From Chryseosolibacter sp049791675 (lineage in GTDB: Bacteria; Bacteroidota; Bacteroidia; Cytophagales; Cyclobacteriaceae), in the NCBI GenBank assembly GCA_049791675.1, contig JBARAD010000062.1, positions 1 to 64,000 of the forward strand: 64,000 nucleotides of DNA, in the 5' to 3' direction. A program made the translations under genes and the position numbers. This document shows positions 1 through 8,977 of this stretch, in pieces; the first letter of the stretch is position 1, and each line of letters starts with the position of its first letter. Below the pieces are notes generated by a model that was given only the letters and a program-made list of their open reading frames with translations, ran no database searches and had not been told where the DNA came from.

Positions 1-131
1 CAATCGATTGCACCAACGCAATCGCCAGGATAAAATAACGATTGTGGTAACGATCGCGACCTCGACGATTTCATTACATGTACCTAAGAATGATGCCGCT
101 TGGGAGTTTTTGCCGTAGATTTAGCCAGACG

Positions 132-1646
132 ATGAACGCAGGAATTTTCAGTATTGGTGTAAACACGCGCTTCTTTTGGTTATCCATACTAATGTCACTC
201 GGTCTGCCCTCGTGTGGCAACGACCATAACGACGGTGAAACGCTCGCAAAACGGTATTGTGCCACTTGTCACGGATTTGTAGACCCTGGGCTCCTGGATA
301 AGAAAATATGGGATGCAAGCGTCCTGCCTGAAATGAAGTTCCGGATGGGGCTTGACTTCTCAAAACTTCAGTTTGTGAACGAAGTTGAACTCAATGAAAT
401 CCTCCGGACCCTCCCGGATGCTCCGCTGGTGTCTGAAGAAGAGTGGAACCTGATCCGGGACTATTATCTGAGCGTTGCTCCAGATACCTTAATGGCTTCC
501 AACAAAATCACTCCATCACCTTTACACCAATTTGCTGTATCCACGCTAAATCTGCCTATCACCGGCAAAACGCTGCTAACCATGACGAAATATGATGCGG
601 CCAGCGGATCCTTATTTATCAGTACCAGAAGAAGCAATTTGTATCGCCTTACCTCAAAGCTGACCTTAGCGGATTCCTTTCAGCTTGAAAGTCCTGCATC
701 TGATATTGTTTTCGGGCCTTCCGCCAGGCACCTCGTGTCATGTATGGGCATCATGGATCCGAATGACCAGGCGGCAGGATCCGTTGTTCAATTAGCGGCT
801 GGTCAGGAGAAGCCTGCAACCTTGATTGACTCGTTGAAGCGCCCCGTGGATCTTCAAAAAGCGGATCTGAACAACGACGGGCAGGAGGATCTGGTCGTAT
901 CGGCTTTCGGTAATTTCACGGGTGGGCTATATGTCCAAGAGAAAAAGGAAGATCGCTATGTTCCCCATCTGATCCATGCGTTCCCCGGAACCAGGAAGAC
1001 GATCATTCAGGATCTGAACAACGATGGTTTGCCAGATATCCTGGCGCTCATGAGCCAGGGCGACGAACAAATATCCCTGTTTACCAACCGCGGCAATTTC
1101 CGCTTCGCCTACAGGGTCCTTTTGAAATTCCCCCCGGTGTACGGATCAAGTTATTTTGATTTGGTAGACCTGAACAGCGATGGACATCGGGACATTCTCT
1201 ATACGAACGGGGATAACGCTGATTTCTCCACCATCCTGAAGCCCTACCATGGCATCAGAATATTTCTCAACGACGGGAAAAATCATTTTGAAGAATCCTG
1301 GTTCTACCCGATGTACGGAGCATCGATGGCGCGCGCCGTCGATTTTGATGAGGACGGCGACCCTGACATCGCCGCCATTTCATTTTTTCCGGATTTTGAA
1401 AAAGCTCCCCAGGGCGGCTTCGTCTACCTCCAGAACAACGGAGGAAAATTTACGCCTTTCGAAACCCCGCTGGCGGCGAGCTCGCGCTGGATCACCATGG
1501 AAACAGCAGACATCGATGACGATCGCGATGTGGACATCGTCCTGGCGGCCCTCGCCTTCCCCACTGCGGTGCCGGACAGCCTCTATCAGCGATGGGAGAA
1601 AAGCGGAACGTCTTTGCTCGTGCTGAGGAATAAGCTGAGACCTTGA
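132..1646 (+). CDS. VCBS/FG-GAP lipoprotein with c-type haem motif
   Basis: Probable surface or periplasmic protein combining an N-terminal cytochrome c-like motif with a beta-propeller of FG-GAP/VCBS repeats. I prefer the ATG at 132 because it puts a hydrophobic stretch just before a lipobox-like LPSC (Cys about residue 28). The frame is open back to an ATG at 78. A CATCH haem-binding motif follows at about residues 43-47. Repeats of the DxNxDGxxD calcium-binding type (LNNDGQED, LNNDGLPD, LNSDGHRD, FDEDGDPD, IDDDRDVD) occupy roughly residues 250-490. It faces the haloperoxidase-like gene across a 7-bp repeat region. The exact substrate or electron partner cannot be told from sequence. Confidence 0.8.
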   Translation: MNAGIFSIGVNTRFFWLSILMSLGLPSCGNDHNDGETLAKRYCATCHGFVDPGLLDKKIWDASVLPEMKFRMGLDFSKLQFVNEVELNEILRTLPDAPLVSEEEWNLIRDYYLSVAPDTLMASNKITPSPLHQFAVSTLNLPITGKTLLTMTKYDAASGSLFISTRRSNLYRLTSKLTLADSFQLESPASDIVFGPSARHLVSCMGIMDPNDQAAGSVVQLAAGQEKPATLIDSLKRPVDLQKADLNNDGQEDLVVSAFGNFTGGLYVQEKKEDRYVPHLIHAFPGTRKTIIQDLNNDGLPDILALMSQGDEQISLFTNRGNFRFAYRVLLKFPPVYGSSYFDLVDLNSDGHRDILYTNGDNADFSTILKPYHGIRIFLNDGKNHFEESWFYPMYGASMARAVDFDEDGDPDIAAISFFPDFEKAPQGGFVYLQNNGGKFTPFETPLAASSRWITMETADIDDDRDVDIVLAALAFPTAVPDSLYQRWEKSGTSLLVLRNKLRP

Positions 1647-1664
1647 GGGATCGGGGTTGAGCGG

Positions 1665-1720
1665 ATGGGCTCGGATCCGCGGTCCGTGGCTTGTGGCTTG
1701 TGGCTTGTGGTCTGTGGTCC
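1665..1720. repeat. Heptanucleotide tandem repeat, GTGGCTT type
   Basis: Eight consecutive 7-bp units, clearest from 1679: gcggtcc, gtggctt three times, gtggtct, gtggtcc, preceded by the more degenerate atgggct and cggatcc. It lies between the convergent genes ending at 1646 and 1878. No coding signal is visible, and the short reverse ORF across it is only a by-product of the 7-bp period. Confidence 0.85.
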
Positions 1721-1743
1721 GGGAACGGTGGTGGCCCGCAATT

Positions 1744-1820
1744 GTGAGTGGTGAGTGGTGAGTAGTGAATCGTGAGTAGTGAGTTGTGAATCGTGAGTAG
1801 TGAGTTGTGAGTTGTGAGGA
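1744..1820. repeat. Heptanucleotide tandem repeat, GTGAGTN type
   Basis: Eleven 7-bp units in strict register from 1744 to 1820: gtgagtg twice, then gtgagta, gtgaatc, gtgagta, gtgagtt, gtgaatc, gtgagta, gtgagtt, gtgagtt and gtgagga. Variation is limited to the fifth and seventh positions apart from the last unit. It is separated from the first array by 23 bp. A short hairpin (gataac-ttc-gttatc, 1831-1845) follows. Confidence 0.9.
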
Positions 1821-1877
1821 CAGTATGTGCGATAACTTCGTTATCCGATTCACACGCGCGGTGGCGTTCAACGGAGG

Positions 1878-3239
1878 TCAGGGTTGATATTCAAACAAAC
1901 TGTTGAGCACAAAGTCCCCTACCTTCTTTCCCTGCACAAGACCTTGTTCGCAGGCGTCGCGGAAATGAATTCCGCCGTATAGTCTCGACATCGCCGCCTC
2001 GCTGGCTGCCTCATTGAAAGAATTGAAGTCCCTTTCCGGCAGTCCGAAATACACTTCGGAGGTGTCGGTGAAGCTGAAATTATCACCCAGAAAATGTGTG
2101 AGGACCACGGCAACAGCAGCGGAAACAACGCTGTGGCCACTGCTGTATTCAGGGAAAGGCGGTGTCTGAAGCAAAGGCCTCCATTCAGGATCAAGGTACT
2201 TGTTAATGGCCGTCTCGGGGCGGATGCGGTCACTTTTGAATTTTTCCTGCCAGCAACTGATAAAGGCGTCGTGCAGCGTAGTGGCCACGATTGTGTGGAT
2301 GAGTATGGCGGAATCCAGGGGCAAGGCAGCTTTTTTACAGGCAATGCCAGTGATGCCCATCCAGTGGCCGCCGGGTGATATCTTCTTCAAGCCGATGGCC
2401 ATATGTCCTGAAAAAGAAACCGCAAACGGGTTGCAATCCCAGAAGCTTGCAATCTCGCGCTGTGATTCAGAGACGTTGTTCCTGATCAGGTAGACTTCTT
2501 TCATCTGGCGGTGAAAGGAGCTTGTCGTGTCCCTGCTGAAAGGGGCCGGCGGCGGTGGCGAAAACTGGGAGGCCGAATCCAGATAGAACGGTCTGATCGT
2601 CCTCCATTCGGGCTCAACGGCGCCCATATACGCTGGCGGCGTCGGATACCAGTATCCCTCTCCTTTCCGGGGCGTATAGCGTTTATACGTACTCAGTTTA
2701 TTGTAGGAGTCTGCCCGCGCATAAGCAATTACCTGCCGCGCGACTTCGAGCGCATAACGTACGTTCTGGGTAACATCTTTTTCAGACAGTTTTTTATGCT
2801 TCCTGAAATGTTGGATCAGCGCCTGTTTCTTTTCGTCCAACAGATATCCGGAAGGCATCAGGTTTCTGCCTACTTCAAGCATCGCATAGATGCTGCAAAA
2901 AGAAACGTCAATCTTTTTTGGCGGCACGATCGACTTCATCTGAGGATCCTGAAACAATTTCTTATTGAGATCAGGGAGTCCGCCCTTCGCCAGGAACACA
3001 GTCTCATAGGCGCCTAAAAGTGAATACGCATAGACCCTGCTCGCAGCCGGCGGGCTGGCGGCATCATGCAACATCACTTCCGACAAGTGAAAAACATTAT
3101 CCGCAAGCAATTGAATCTCCTCTTGGGGCCCCTCCCCCGCCTGCGGAAATGCATTCGCGCCCATGGCCAGCACCAGACAGGTCAGCCACAATCCTTTTAT
3201 CCCAGCCTTCATGATCCTTTTTTTTAACTTTTCGTGCAT
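1878..3239 (-). CDS. Vanadium-dependent haloperoxidase / PAP2-like phosphatase, exported
   Basis: Member of the PAP2/vanadium haloperoxidase superfamily, which binds vanadate or phosphate in a helical bundle and either oxidises halides or hydrolyses phosphoesters. The active-site motifs are present in order: K-x-x-R-I-R-P around residue 340, YSSGHS around 365 and YGGIHFR around 420, as in vanadium chloroperoxidase-type proteins. The N-terminus is a signal peptide (MKAGIKGLWLTCLVLAMGANA with a short leader). ATG at 3212 is an alternative start giving a more typical signal peptide. At 453 aa the length fits the exported Bacteroidota subgroup. It follows the 1100-aa VCBS/ASPIC gene on the same strand with a 30-bp gap, so the two are probably co-transcribed. 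Haloperoxidase versus phosphatase activity cannot be decided here. Confidence 0.85.
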   Translation of the reverse strand: MHEKLKKRIMKAGIKGLWLTCLVLAMGANAFPQAGEGPQEEIQLLADNVFHLSEVMLHDAASPPAASRVYAYSLLGAYETVFLAKGGLPDLNKKLFQDPQMKSIVPPKKIDVSFCSIYAMLEVGRNLMPSGYLLDEKKQALIQHFRKHKKLSEKDVTQNVRYALEVARQVIAYARADSYNKLSTYKRYTPRKGEGYWYPTPPAYMGAVEPEWRTIRPFYLDSASQFSPPPPAPFSRDTTSSFHRQMKEVYLIRNNVSESQREIASFWDCNPFAVSFSGHMAIGLKKISPGGHWMGITGIACKKAALPLDSAILIHTIVATTLHDAFISCWQEKFKSDRIRPETAINKYLDPEWRPLLQTPPFPEYSSGHSVVSAAVAVVLTHFLGDNFSFTDTSEVYFGLPERDFNSFNEAASEAAMSRLYGGIHFRDACEQGLVQGKKVGDFVLNSLFEYQP

Positions 3240-3269
3240 GACTTACTGCTCACCAAACCGCTCAAAGAC

Positions 3270-6200
3270 CTAATCGTTTATCGATTCATTTGCATTCAAT
3301 TGATACGCATGAATGCCTACGTTATTCGTACCTACCATCAGGTAAACTTCACCGTCGGCTGAAAGCATCTGCAGCGACTTCGTATCACCGGTGAGTCGCA
3401 AACCTGAGGCTGGCTGCCCAACATAGCGGAAGTTTCCCTTGCCGTCGCCCTCATATAACTGGCCGAAGTTCGCGTCGATGACACCCATGCGGATGCGGAT
3501 GGAGCTTTGGTTTCCGGCGACAACCAGATCCATCTTTCCGTCTTTATTATAGTCGACCAGTGTCATGGCGTAAATGGGTGCGAACTGCGCAGTCTTGGGA
3601 AGGGCGCGCACCATAAAATGTCCACCCTGGTTCTCGATGTAGACGCTTTCAAGCATGGAAGCTTTCAATACGCCCGCATCTTTCAGATCCTCAGACGAAA
3701 AGATATCGTTGATCCGCGCCCTGGCATACGACGCATAGTTGGTGTATTTGCTGCGCATGCCGTACATCTGATCCAGCAACTCATCACGACCGGCAAAGGG
3801 ATAGGAGGTTCCCTGTATATAATAGGTCAGGATCGGATCGACAGAGCCATTCCCGTCGAAATCTTTATAGACGAGTTCCAGAGGTTCCTGATTACTGGCT
3901 TTGAGCTGCGTATTCAATCCGAGATTACCGGCAACAATGTCTTTATCACCATCATTGTCAAAATCATGAACAATCATCTTGTTCCACAAACCTGTCAGGG
4001 GCTGATCGAAGAACTTCTTCGTTGCCTGCTCAAAGTTCTTTCCCTGTTTGCTCAGGAAAATTTCAATGGCCATGAATTCTCCCATCACCATGAGGTCTTC
4101 CCAGCCATCACCATTAACATCGATCCATTCAGCATCCGTCACCATACCGATGCCGGCCAGTTTACGGGCTTTATCCTTCGTCACAACCTGGAATTTTCCT
4201 CCCAGGTTTTCGAGGAGAAAACTTTCCGGTATCACGGGGTACCTGCCGGGAATAACCCTTCCTCCGACAAACAGATCCACATCCCCGTCATGATCAAAAT
4301 CGGCTGGGGCAACCGTTGATTTGCTTGTGAGCATAGACGGCAGGTTATCATTGGAGAGGTTGAATTTTCCACTTCCGTCATTGATATAAAGTCTGTCCTG
4401 AAGGGATGGATCTTTCGGGCCATAATCATTATAGCCACCGCTCACCACGTAAAGATCCTGGTCGCGATCGCCGTCGGCATCGAAGAAAATGGCATCGGCA
4501 TCCGTAAACCGCGGATTGAAGACATGGGCGTTTGATTCCTTGAAAGATCCGTCTGCCTGCTGAATATAAATTTTGCCGGGACTTCCTTCCGCGCCACCGG
4601 CAAAAACATCCATTCTTCCGTCATTGTTGACATCACCCATGGCCATGACGGGTCCGCAGGCAGTCAACATGGTCAGCAAAAGCGGCTGACGCTTAAAATC
4701 ATTAAATCCCTGCTCAACATGGGCATAGGGAATCAGTGATCCTGTTTGCGTAAACACAGTTTTATTTTTCCCGGCATGATGCTCCCCGGATATTTCTTCA
4801 GCGTCTTCTTTCACGCTGAGCAACTGATCCGCCTCCACATCCGTCAAAACCTGTCTGCGCCCAGAGGGCCAATCGATCAACAGCGAATCCACCTGACGCG
4901 CATTGCCCAATCCGATATGCACACGGTCAGTGACCGAAGATTGAAATCCGCGTGTTGACATGTGTTCAAAATACTGAACCTTCCCGTCCGCATAAGCCTG
5001 GATCTTTGCGCCAATGCCGCGGGTATTCCTGCCCGTTCCCGTCAGGGAGAGTTGGAGAAAATGAACGTCCGGATTTGATTCGCGGCTGATGTTCTTATAC
5101 ACTCCTGCCGCGGCATTTTGATTGTTGATCACAAGGTCGAGGTCTCCATCATTATCGAGATCGGCATAAGCAGCGCCACTCGAAAAGTTGCGTTCGTTGA
5201 AACCCCACGCTCCTGACTTATCTGAAAATGTCAGGTCGCCATTGTTTTTGAAAATATAATTATGGATTGGCGTGGACGTCATCGTGCTGACGAGATGGAA
5301 AGTGTCGGCCTTTTCTTTTGCCTTGCCTTTTTCAAAATAGTAGTCGCCTTTATATTTCAGGAAATCGCGATTGGTGTAGTCTCTGTAATAACCATTGGTT
5401 ACGAAGAGGTCTTTCAGTCCGTCATTATCATAGTCCGCGAATAAGGGCGCCCAGCTCCAGTCTGTGTTTGATATCCCGGCGAACTGGCCGATCTCGCTGT
5501 ACGTGCCATCACCGTTGTTCAGGTGAAGCATGTTGCGCATGTTCTGAAAATAGAAGCCATTGAGCACCATCAATGCGAAATGCTCATAATTATCCGGTCC
5601 GTAAAGAAGTTTTTGTCTTTCATTATCGGCGGGCAGCATATCCAGCGTAAAAATATCCGGCAGTGCGTCGTTGTTGATATCACTGACATCGCAACCCATG
5701 GAAAAATAGGAAATGTGCTGCATGTATTCTGTGAGGCGATCGGTGAAGGTTCCGTCTTTGTTATTGATGTAAACGTAATCAGGCTCAATGTAGTCGTTCG
5801 ACACATACAGATCCTGCCACCCGTCCTTGTTGATGTCCGCTACCGTGACGCCGAGTCCGAACCCGAGGGGATTGCCCTTGATGCCAGCCTGTTCGCTGAT
5901 GTCAACATAACGTCCGTTATCGTTCCTGAAAAGTTTATCGCCGGCATAGGGGTGCCTGGTTTTTTTTGCTTTGGCGAATTCAAATTCCTGGATCACAACC
6001 ACATTGTGATTCAGCAGATACATATCCAGGTCGCCATCGTTATCAAAATCAAAAAACGAGGCGTGGGTACTGTGGCCCGGGTCATCAAGTCCGTACGCTG
6101 CGGCCTGGTCCGTAAATGTGAGGTCACCATGATTGATGAAGAGTTTATTCCTTCTCTTCTCCGGATCTCCTTTGCCGGAGTAGCATACATAAATATCCAG

Positions 6201-6572
6201 AAACCCATCGTAGTTGACATCGGCCATGGTCACACCGGTTTTCCAGTTCACATCGCAGTTCACGCCCGCCTCTTTGGCTATTTCCCTGAACTTGAAATTA
6301 CCCAGATTGAGGTAAAGCGCATTGGGTCTCATGTTGCCAGTGAAATAAATATCCTCAAGGCCATCATTGTTGATATCGCCGACGGCGACACCTCCCCCAT
6401 TATAGAAATATTCATAGGTAAGCACGTTTGATCCGGGCGTTTCCTCCAGGATATTTTTGAAGTGAATTCCCGTTTTGGAAGGCGCCAGCGACTCGAATAG
6501 CGTCGACTTCTTCTGAGCAAACAGGGAGAGCGAACAAATCAAAATGAAACACGCACCGGCGACCGTCTTCAT
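3270..6572 (-). CDS. Large VCBS/FG-GAP protein with ASPIC/UnbV domain (CRTAC1-like)
   Basis: An exported 1100-aa protein beginning with a signal peptide (ICSLSLFAQ cleavage region). Two beta-propeller blocks of FG-GAP/VCBS repeats, with D-x-N-x-D-G-x-x-D loops such as INNDGLED, VNYDGFLD and FDNDGDLD, cover about residues 70-490 and 640-1080. An ASPIC/UnbV domain lies between them at about residues 510-590 (RGIGAKI, HIGLG, DWPSG). The family is common on the surface of Bacteroidota and is usually linked to glycan or adhesion loci, but its molecular role is unsettled. It is a paralogue of the 1188-aa protein at 40246-43812. Likely operon with the haloperoxidase-like gene downstream. Confidence 0.85.
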   Translation of the reverse strand: MKTVAGACFILICSLSLFAQKKSTLFESLAPSKTGIHFKNILEETPGSNVLTYEYFYNGGGVAVGDINNDGLEDIYFTGNMRPNALYLNLGNFKFREIAKEAGVNCDVNWKTGVTMADVNYDGFLDIYVCYSGKGDPEKRRNKLFINHGDLTFTDQAAAYGLDDPGHSTHASFFDFDNDGDLDMYLLNHNVVVIQEFEFAKAKKTRHPYAGDKLFRNDNGRYVDISEQAGIKGNPLGFGLGVTVADINKDGWQDLYVSNDYIEPDYVYINNKDGTFTDRLTEYMQHISYFSMGCDVSDINNDALPDIFTLDMLPADNERQKLLYGPDNYEHFALMVLNGFYFQNMRNMLHLNNGDGTYSEIGQFAGISNTDWSWAPLFADYDNDGLKDLFVTNGYYRDYTNRDFLKYKGDYYFEKGKAKEKADTFHLVSTMTSTPIHNYIFKNNGDLTFSDKSGAWGFNERNFSSGAAYADLDNDGDLDLVINNQNAAAGVYKNISRESNPDVHFLQLSLTGTGRNTRGIGAKIQAYADGKVQYFEHMSTRGFQSSVTDRVHIGLGNARQVDSLLIDWPSGRRQVLTDVEADQLLSVKEDAEEISGEHHAGKNKTVFTQTGSLIPYAHVEQGFNDFKRQPLLLTMLTACGPVMAMGDVNNDGRMDVFAGGAEGSPGKIYIQQADGSFKESNAHVFNPRFTDADAIFFDADGDRDQDLYVVSGGYNDYGPKDPSLQDRLYINDGSGKFNLSNDNLPSMLTSKSTVAPADFDHDGDVDLFVGGRVIPGRYPVIPESFLLENLGGKFQVVTKDKARKLAGIGMVTDAEWIDVNGDGWEDLMVMGEFMAIEIFLSKQGKNFEQATKKFFDQPLTGLWNKMIVHDFDNDGDKDIVAGNLGLNTQLKASNQEPLELVYKDFDGNGSVDPILTYYIQGTSYPFAGRDELLDQMYGMRSKYTNYASYARARINDIFSSEDLKDAGVLKASMLESVYIENQGGHFMVRALPKTAQFAPIYAMTLVDYNKDGKMDLVVAGNQSSIRIRMGVIDANFGQLYEGDGKGNFRYVGQPASGLRLTGDTKSLQMLSADGEVYLMVGTNNVGIHAYQLNANESIND

Positions 6573-7247
6573 GGGATTTTCATTAAATTCAGATGGTCCG
6601 GTATTGCCAGAGAAACGCGAAACCTGATGCTTTTCAATAGCGGGCCAACGATAAAGTTAGAAATTAGGATTGTATCCTCCAACAGCATCCGTCGATAGTA
6701 GCAAACAAGAAATTTGCTACAACAGCAGATTAACCTTAACTTCAGGTGAGCCTGTTATCCTTCCCTGGAAGCGACCATAAGCGCTTCCGCGATTTCCGGG
6801 AAACGCAACAATCCCATCGATATTCGCAGACGCGGTTCCAAATAGGAATCCGGAAGGATTTAAGCGGATATCCAGGACACTTCATCGTGGCGATGACTTC
6901 CGGGTTTATGATCACCCCCAAAACAACGAACACGGGTATCGTGGACGGGCGTTGCACATGAGACGTTGAATTGGTTGATACAGGAACAAAGAAAATGTCG
7001 TGTCGAGGGTGAGTGCAATAAACTCGCCGGAATAATCTAAATTGCCTGATGCAGGGATTCAGTCCGGATCAAAACGCAAGTAAAACTTAGAACCATAAAT
7101 TAAAGTTAAACCACCATGGCGCTACGCGTTCCTCCAGGAGAAGGATATACACGTTTCCGATGGAACTGCAACGATACAACTACCGTATTTACATACAACT
7201 GGCTCCCATGCCAACACTGGAAGATCCCCCGCTAAAAAAATAACTGA
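6573..7247. other. Intergenic region between divergent VCBS genes
   Basis: A 675-bp gap between two divergently transcribed genes, so it should hold both promoters. I see no convincing gene. The only clear structure is a hairpin with 8-bp perfect arms, gtagcaaa at 6698-6705 and tttgctac at 6713-6720, with a 7-nt loop; it could be an operator or part of a leader. A 39-codon ORF from 7114 and 71-codon ORFs on both strands around 6742-6961 have no recognisable features. Confidence 0.5.
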
Positions 7248-8759
7248 ATGAAAAAAAAAGATGGCCGGATTTTTTTCCGGTATACGATCCTCTGCGCAGG
7301 AGTATTGCTTTTCGCTGCAGGATGCACGCGGCGAGAGAAAAGTGAATTGATATGGGATAAGGATTTTCCACGGATTGGCTCTCAGTCATCTCCGAGAGCG
7401 ACAGACCTCAACGATGATGGTGTGCTCGACATCGTGATCGGCGCAGGTGAAAATGAATACCAGAAAAGCGATCAGGGAATTCTCGCCTTTGACGGCAAAT
7501 CAGGGGATTTACTTTGGCAGGCACCCTCCGACGACCAGATGTACGGATGTGCGACGTTGCACGATATCACCGGTGATGGTACTGAGGATGTTTTCATCGG
7601 TGGCAGGTCGCCCTACTTCAAGGCGCTGAATGGCCGCACTGGAAAGGTCATCTGGGAATACAGCTATCACCACGAAAAAGACTCCATCCTCAAACACGCC
7701 CGTTTCAATTTCAACAACAGCGTGCTCGTCCCGGACCAGAACGGTGATGGCGTGCCAGACCTTCTGACGGTAAACGGGGGCAATTCAAAAGCGGCGCCGT
7801 ATTCCAACGAAAAAAGGTTCCCGGGTGTGATGATCCTGTTTGACAGCAAAAGCGGAAACATTCTCGCGGCGGACACGATGCCCGACGGCCGGGAGTCGTA
7901 TATGTCACCGGTCTGCTTCACCAGGAAAGACAGCGAAGACCCGATCATTATTTTTGGAACAGGTGGTGAAACGATTTCAGGCAATTTATACGAGGCGAGA
8001 CTGAACGATCTGCTTCAGAAAAAATTATCCAACGCCAAGATCATCGCCTCTGAAAACGGTCACGGGTTTATAGCCCCTCCTACCCTCGCCGATATAACAG
8101 GCGACGGGTATCTCGACGTCGCGATCATCTCCCACGGCAGCACCGTTTTCGCCATCGACGGACATGATCATAAGGTCCTCTGGAAACGGAACATCCCCGA
8201 TACTGAATCCAGCAACAGCCTTGCCGCAGGATATTTTACGGATGACAAGGTTCCGGATTTTTTTACGTTTGTGAGCAAAGGGCAATGGCCCAATAGTGCC
8301 GGTTCCATACAAATCATGCTCGACGGGCGCGATGGCAATGTTGCCTATATGGATTCCATGGGATGCACGGGCTTTTCCTCGCCTGTGGTCTATGACATCA
8401 ACCGCGATGGCAGAGACGAAGCGATCATCAGCATCAATGAATATGATTGTTCACTTGGCTTTACCGGTCAATTTCCCGCTTCAGTGGAAAACAAACTGAT
8501 TGCCATTGATTTCGGAAAGCACACAACCCAGACCATTGACCAGCAAACCCGCTTTAAGAATATCTTTACCACCCCCTGGATCGGTGACATGGATGATGAT
8601 GGCTACCTGGATATTGTCCACTGCCAGTATTTTCACTATGGCGACCTCCTTAATTTCAAAGGTATGCGAATAAAGCGTATAGCCACACCGATAAGAATGA
8701 AGGAGGACCCTGCGTGGGGGTCGTACATGGGTTCACATGGCGACGGGGTGTTCCGGTAA
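7248..8759 (+). CDS. FG-GAP/PQQ-like repeat lipoprotein
   Basis: A 503-aa lipoprotein: the N-terminus ends in a lipobox, LLFAAGC, with Cys at about residue 26. The rest is a beta-propeller with calcium-binding loops (LNDDGVLD, ITGDGTED, QNGDGVPD, ITGDGYLD, INRDGRDE, MDDDGYLD) and PQQ-type motifs such as FDGKSGDLLWQ and LNGRTGKVIWE. This mix is typical of FG-GAP proteins that resemble quinoprotein propellers but lack a dehydrogenase active site. It is transcribed away from the VCBS/ASPIC gene and stands alone before the aldolase gene. Function unknown; probably exposed on the cell surface or in the periplasm. Confidence 0.8.
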   Translation: MKKKDGRIFFRYTILCAGVLLFAAGCTRREKSELIWDKDFPRIGSQSSPRATDLNDDGVLDIVIGAGENEYQKSDQGILAFDGKSGDLLWQAPSDDQMYGCATLHDITGDGTEDVFIGGRSPYFKALNGRTGKVIWEYSYHHEKDSILKHARFNFNNSVLVPDQNGDGVPDLLTVNGGNSKAAPYSNEKRFPGVMILFDSKSGNILAADTMPDGRESYMSPVCFTRKDSEDPIIIFGTGGETISGNLYEARLNDLLQKKLSNAKIIASENGHGFIAPPTLADITGDGYLDVAIISHGSTVFAIDGHDHKVLWKRNIPDTESSNSLAAGYFTDDKVPDFFTFVSKGQWPNSAGSIQIMLDGRDGNVAYMDSMGCTGFSSPVVYDINRDGRDEAIISINEYDCSLGFTGQFPASVENKLIAIDFGKHTTQTIDQQTRFKNIFTTPWIGDMDDDGYLDIVHCQYFHYGDLLNFKGMRIKRIATPIRMKEDPAWGSYMGSHGDGVFR

Positions 8760-8977
8760 GGTCGAGCGGCATTGAATGGTCGTTGCCGGAAGCAATATCT
8801 TCGCATCGTCCAGGGAGCATTTCTGCTGATGTCCACACCAGCGCCCTTGTACCGCCGTCCCGCAAACGAAACCGAAAACGTAGTCATGAAGCAGCATCGC
8901 AACTTTCTGTGCAATCGCTAGGAATTGCGGCGCAGTAGTTGCTTTTTTGCCGGGAAAATCACCATCACGCGAATATC

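Noticed and set aside
1831..1845. loxP-like half site (ataacttcgt)
   Set aside because: Only one arm resembles loxP and it forms a small self-complementary hairpin; no second arm or recombinase.
1380..1871. 163-codon reverse ORF covering the heptamer arrays
   Set aside because: Its translation (SRFTTHYSRFTTHH-like) is a direct by-product of 7-bp repeats and runs antisense into the VCBS gene.
5523..6431. 302-codon forward ORF across the VCBS/ASPIC gene
   Set aside because: Antisense shadow of the repeated Asp/Asn-rich coding sequence.
7114..7233. 39-codon ORF upstream of the 503-aa lipoprotein gene
   Set aside because: No hydrophobic, repeat or family feature and no clear promoter; likely chance.
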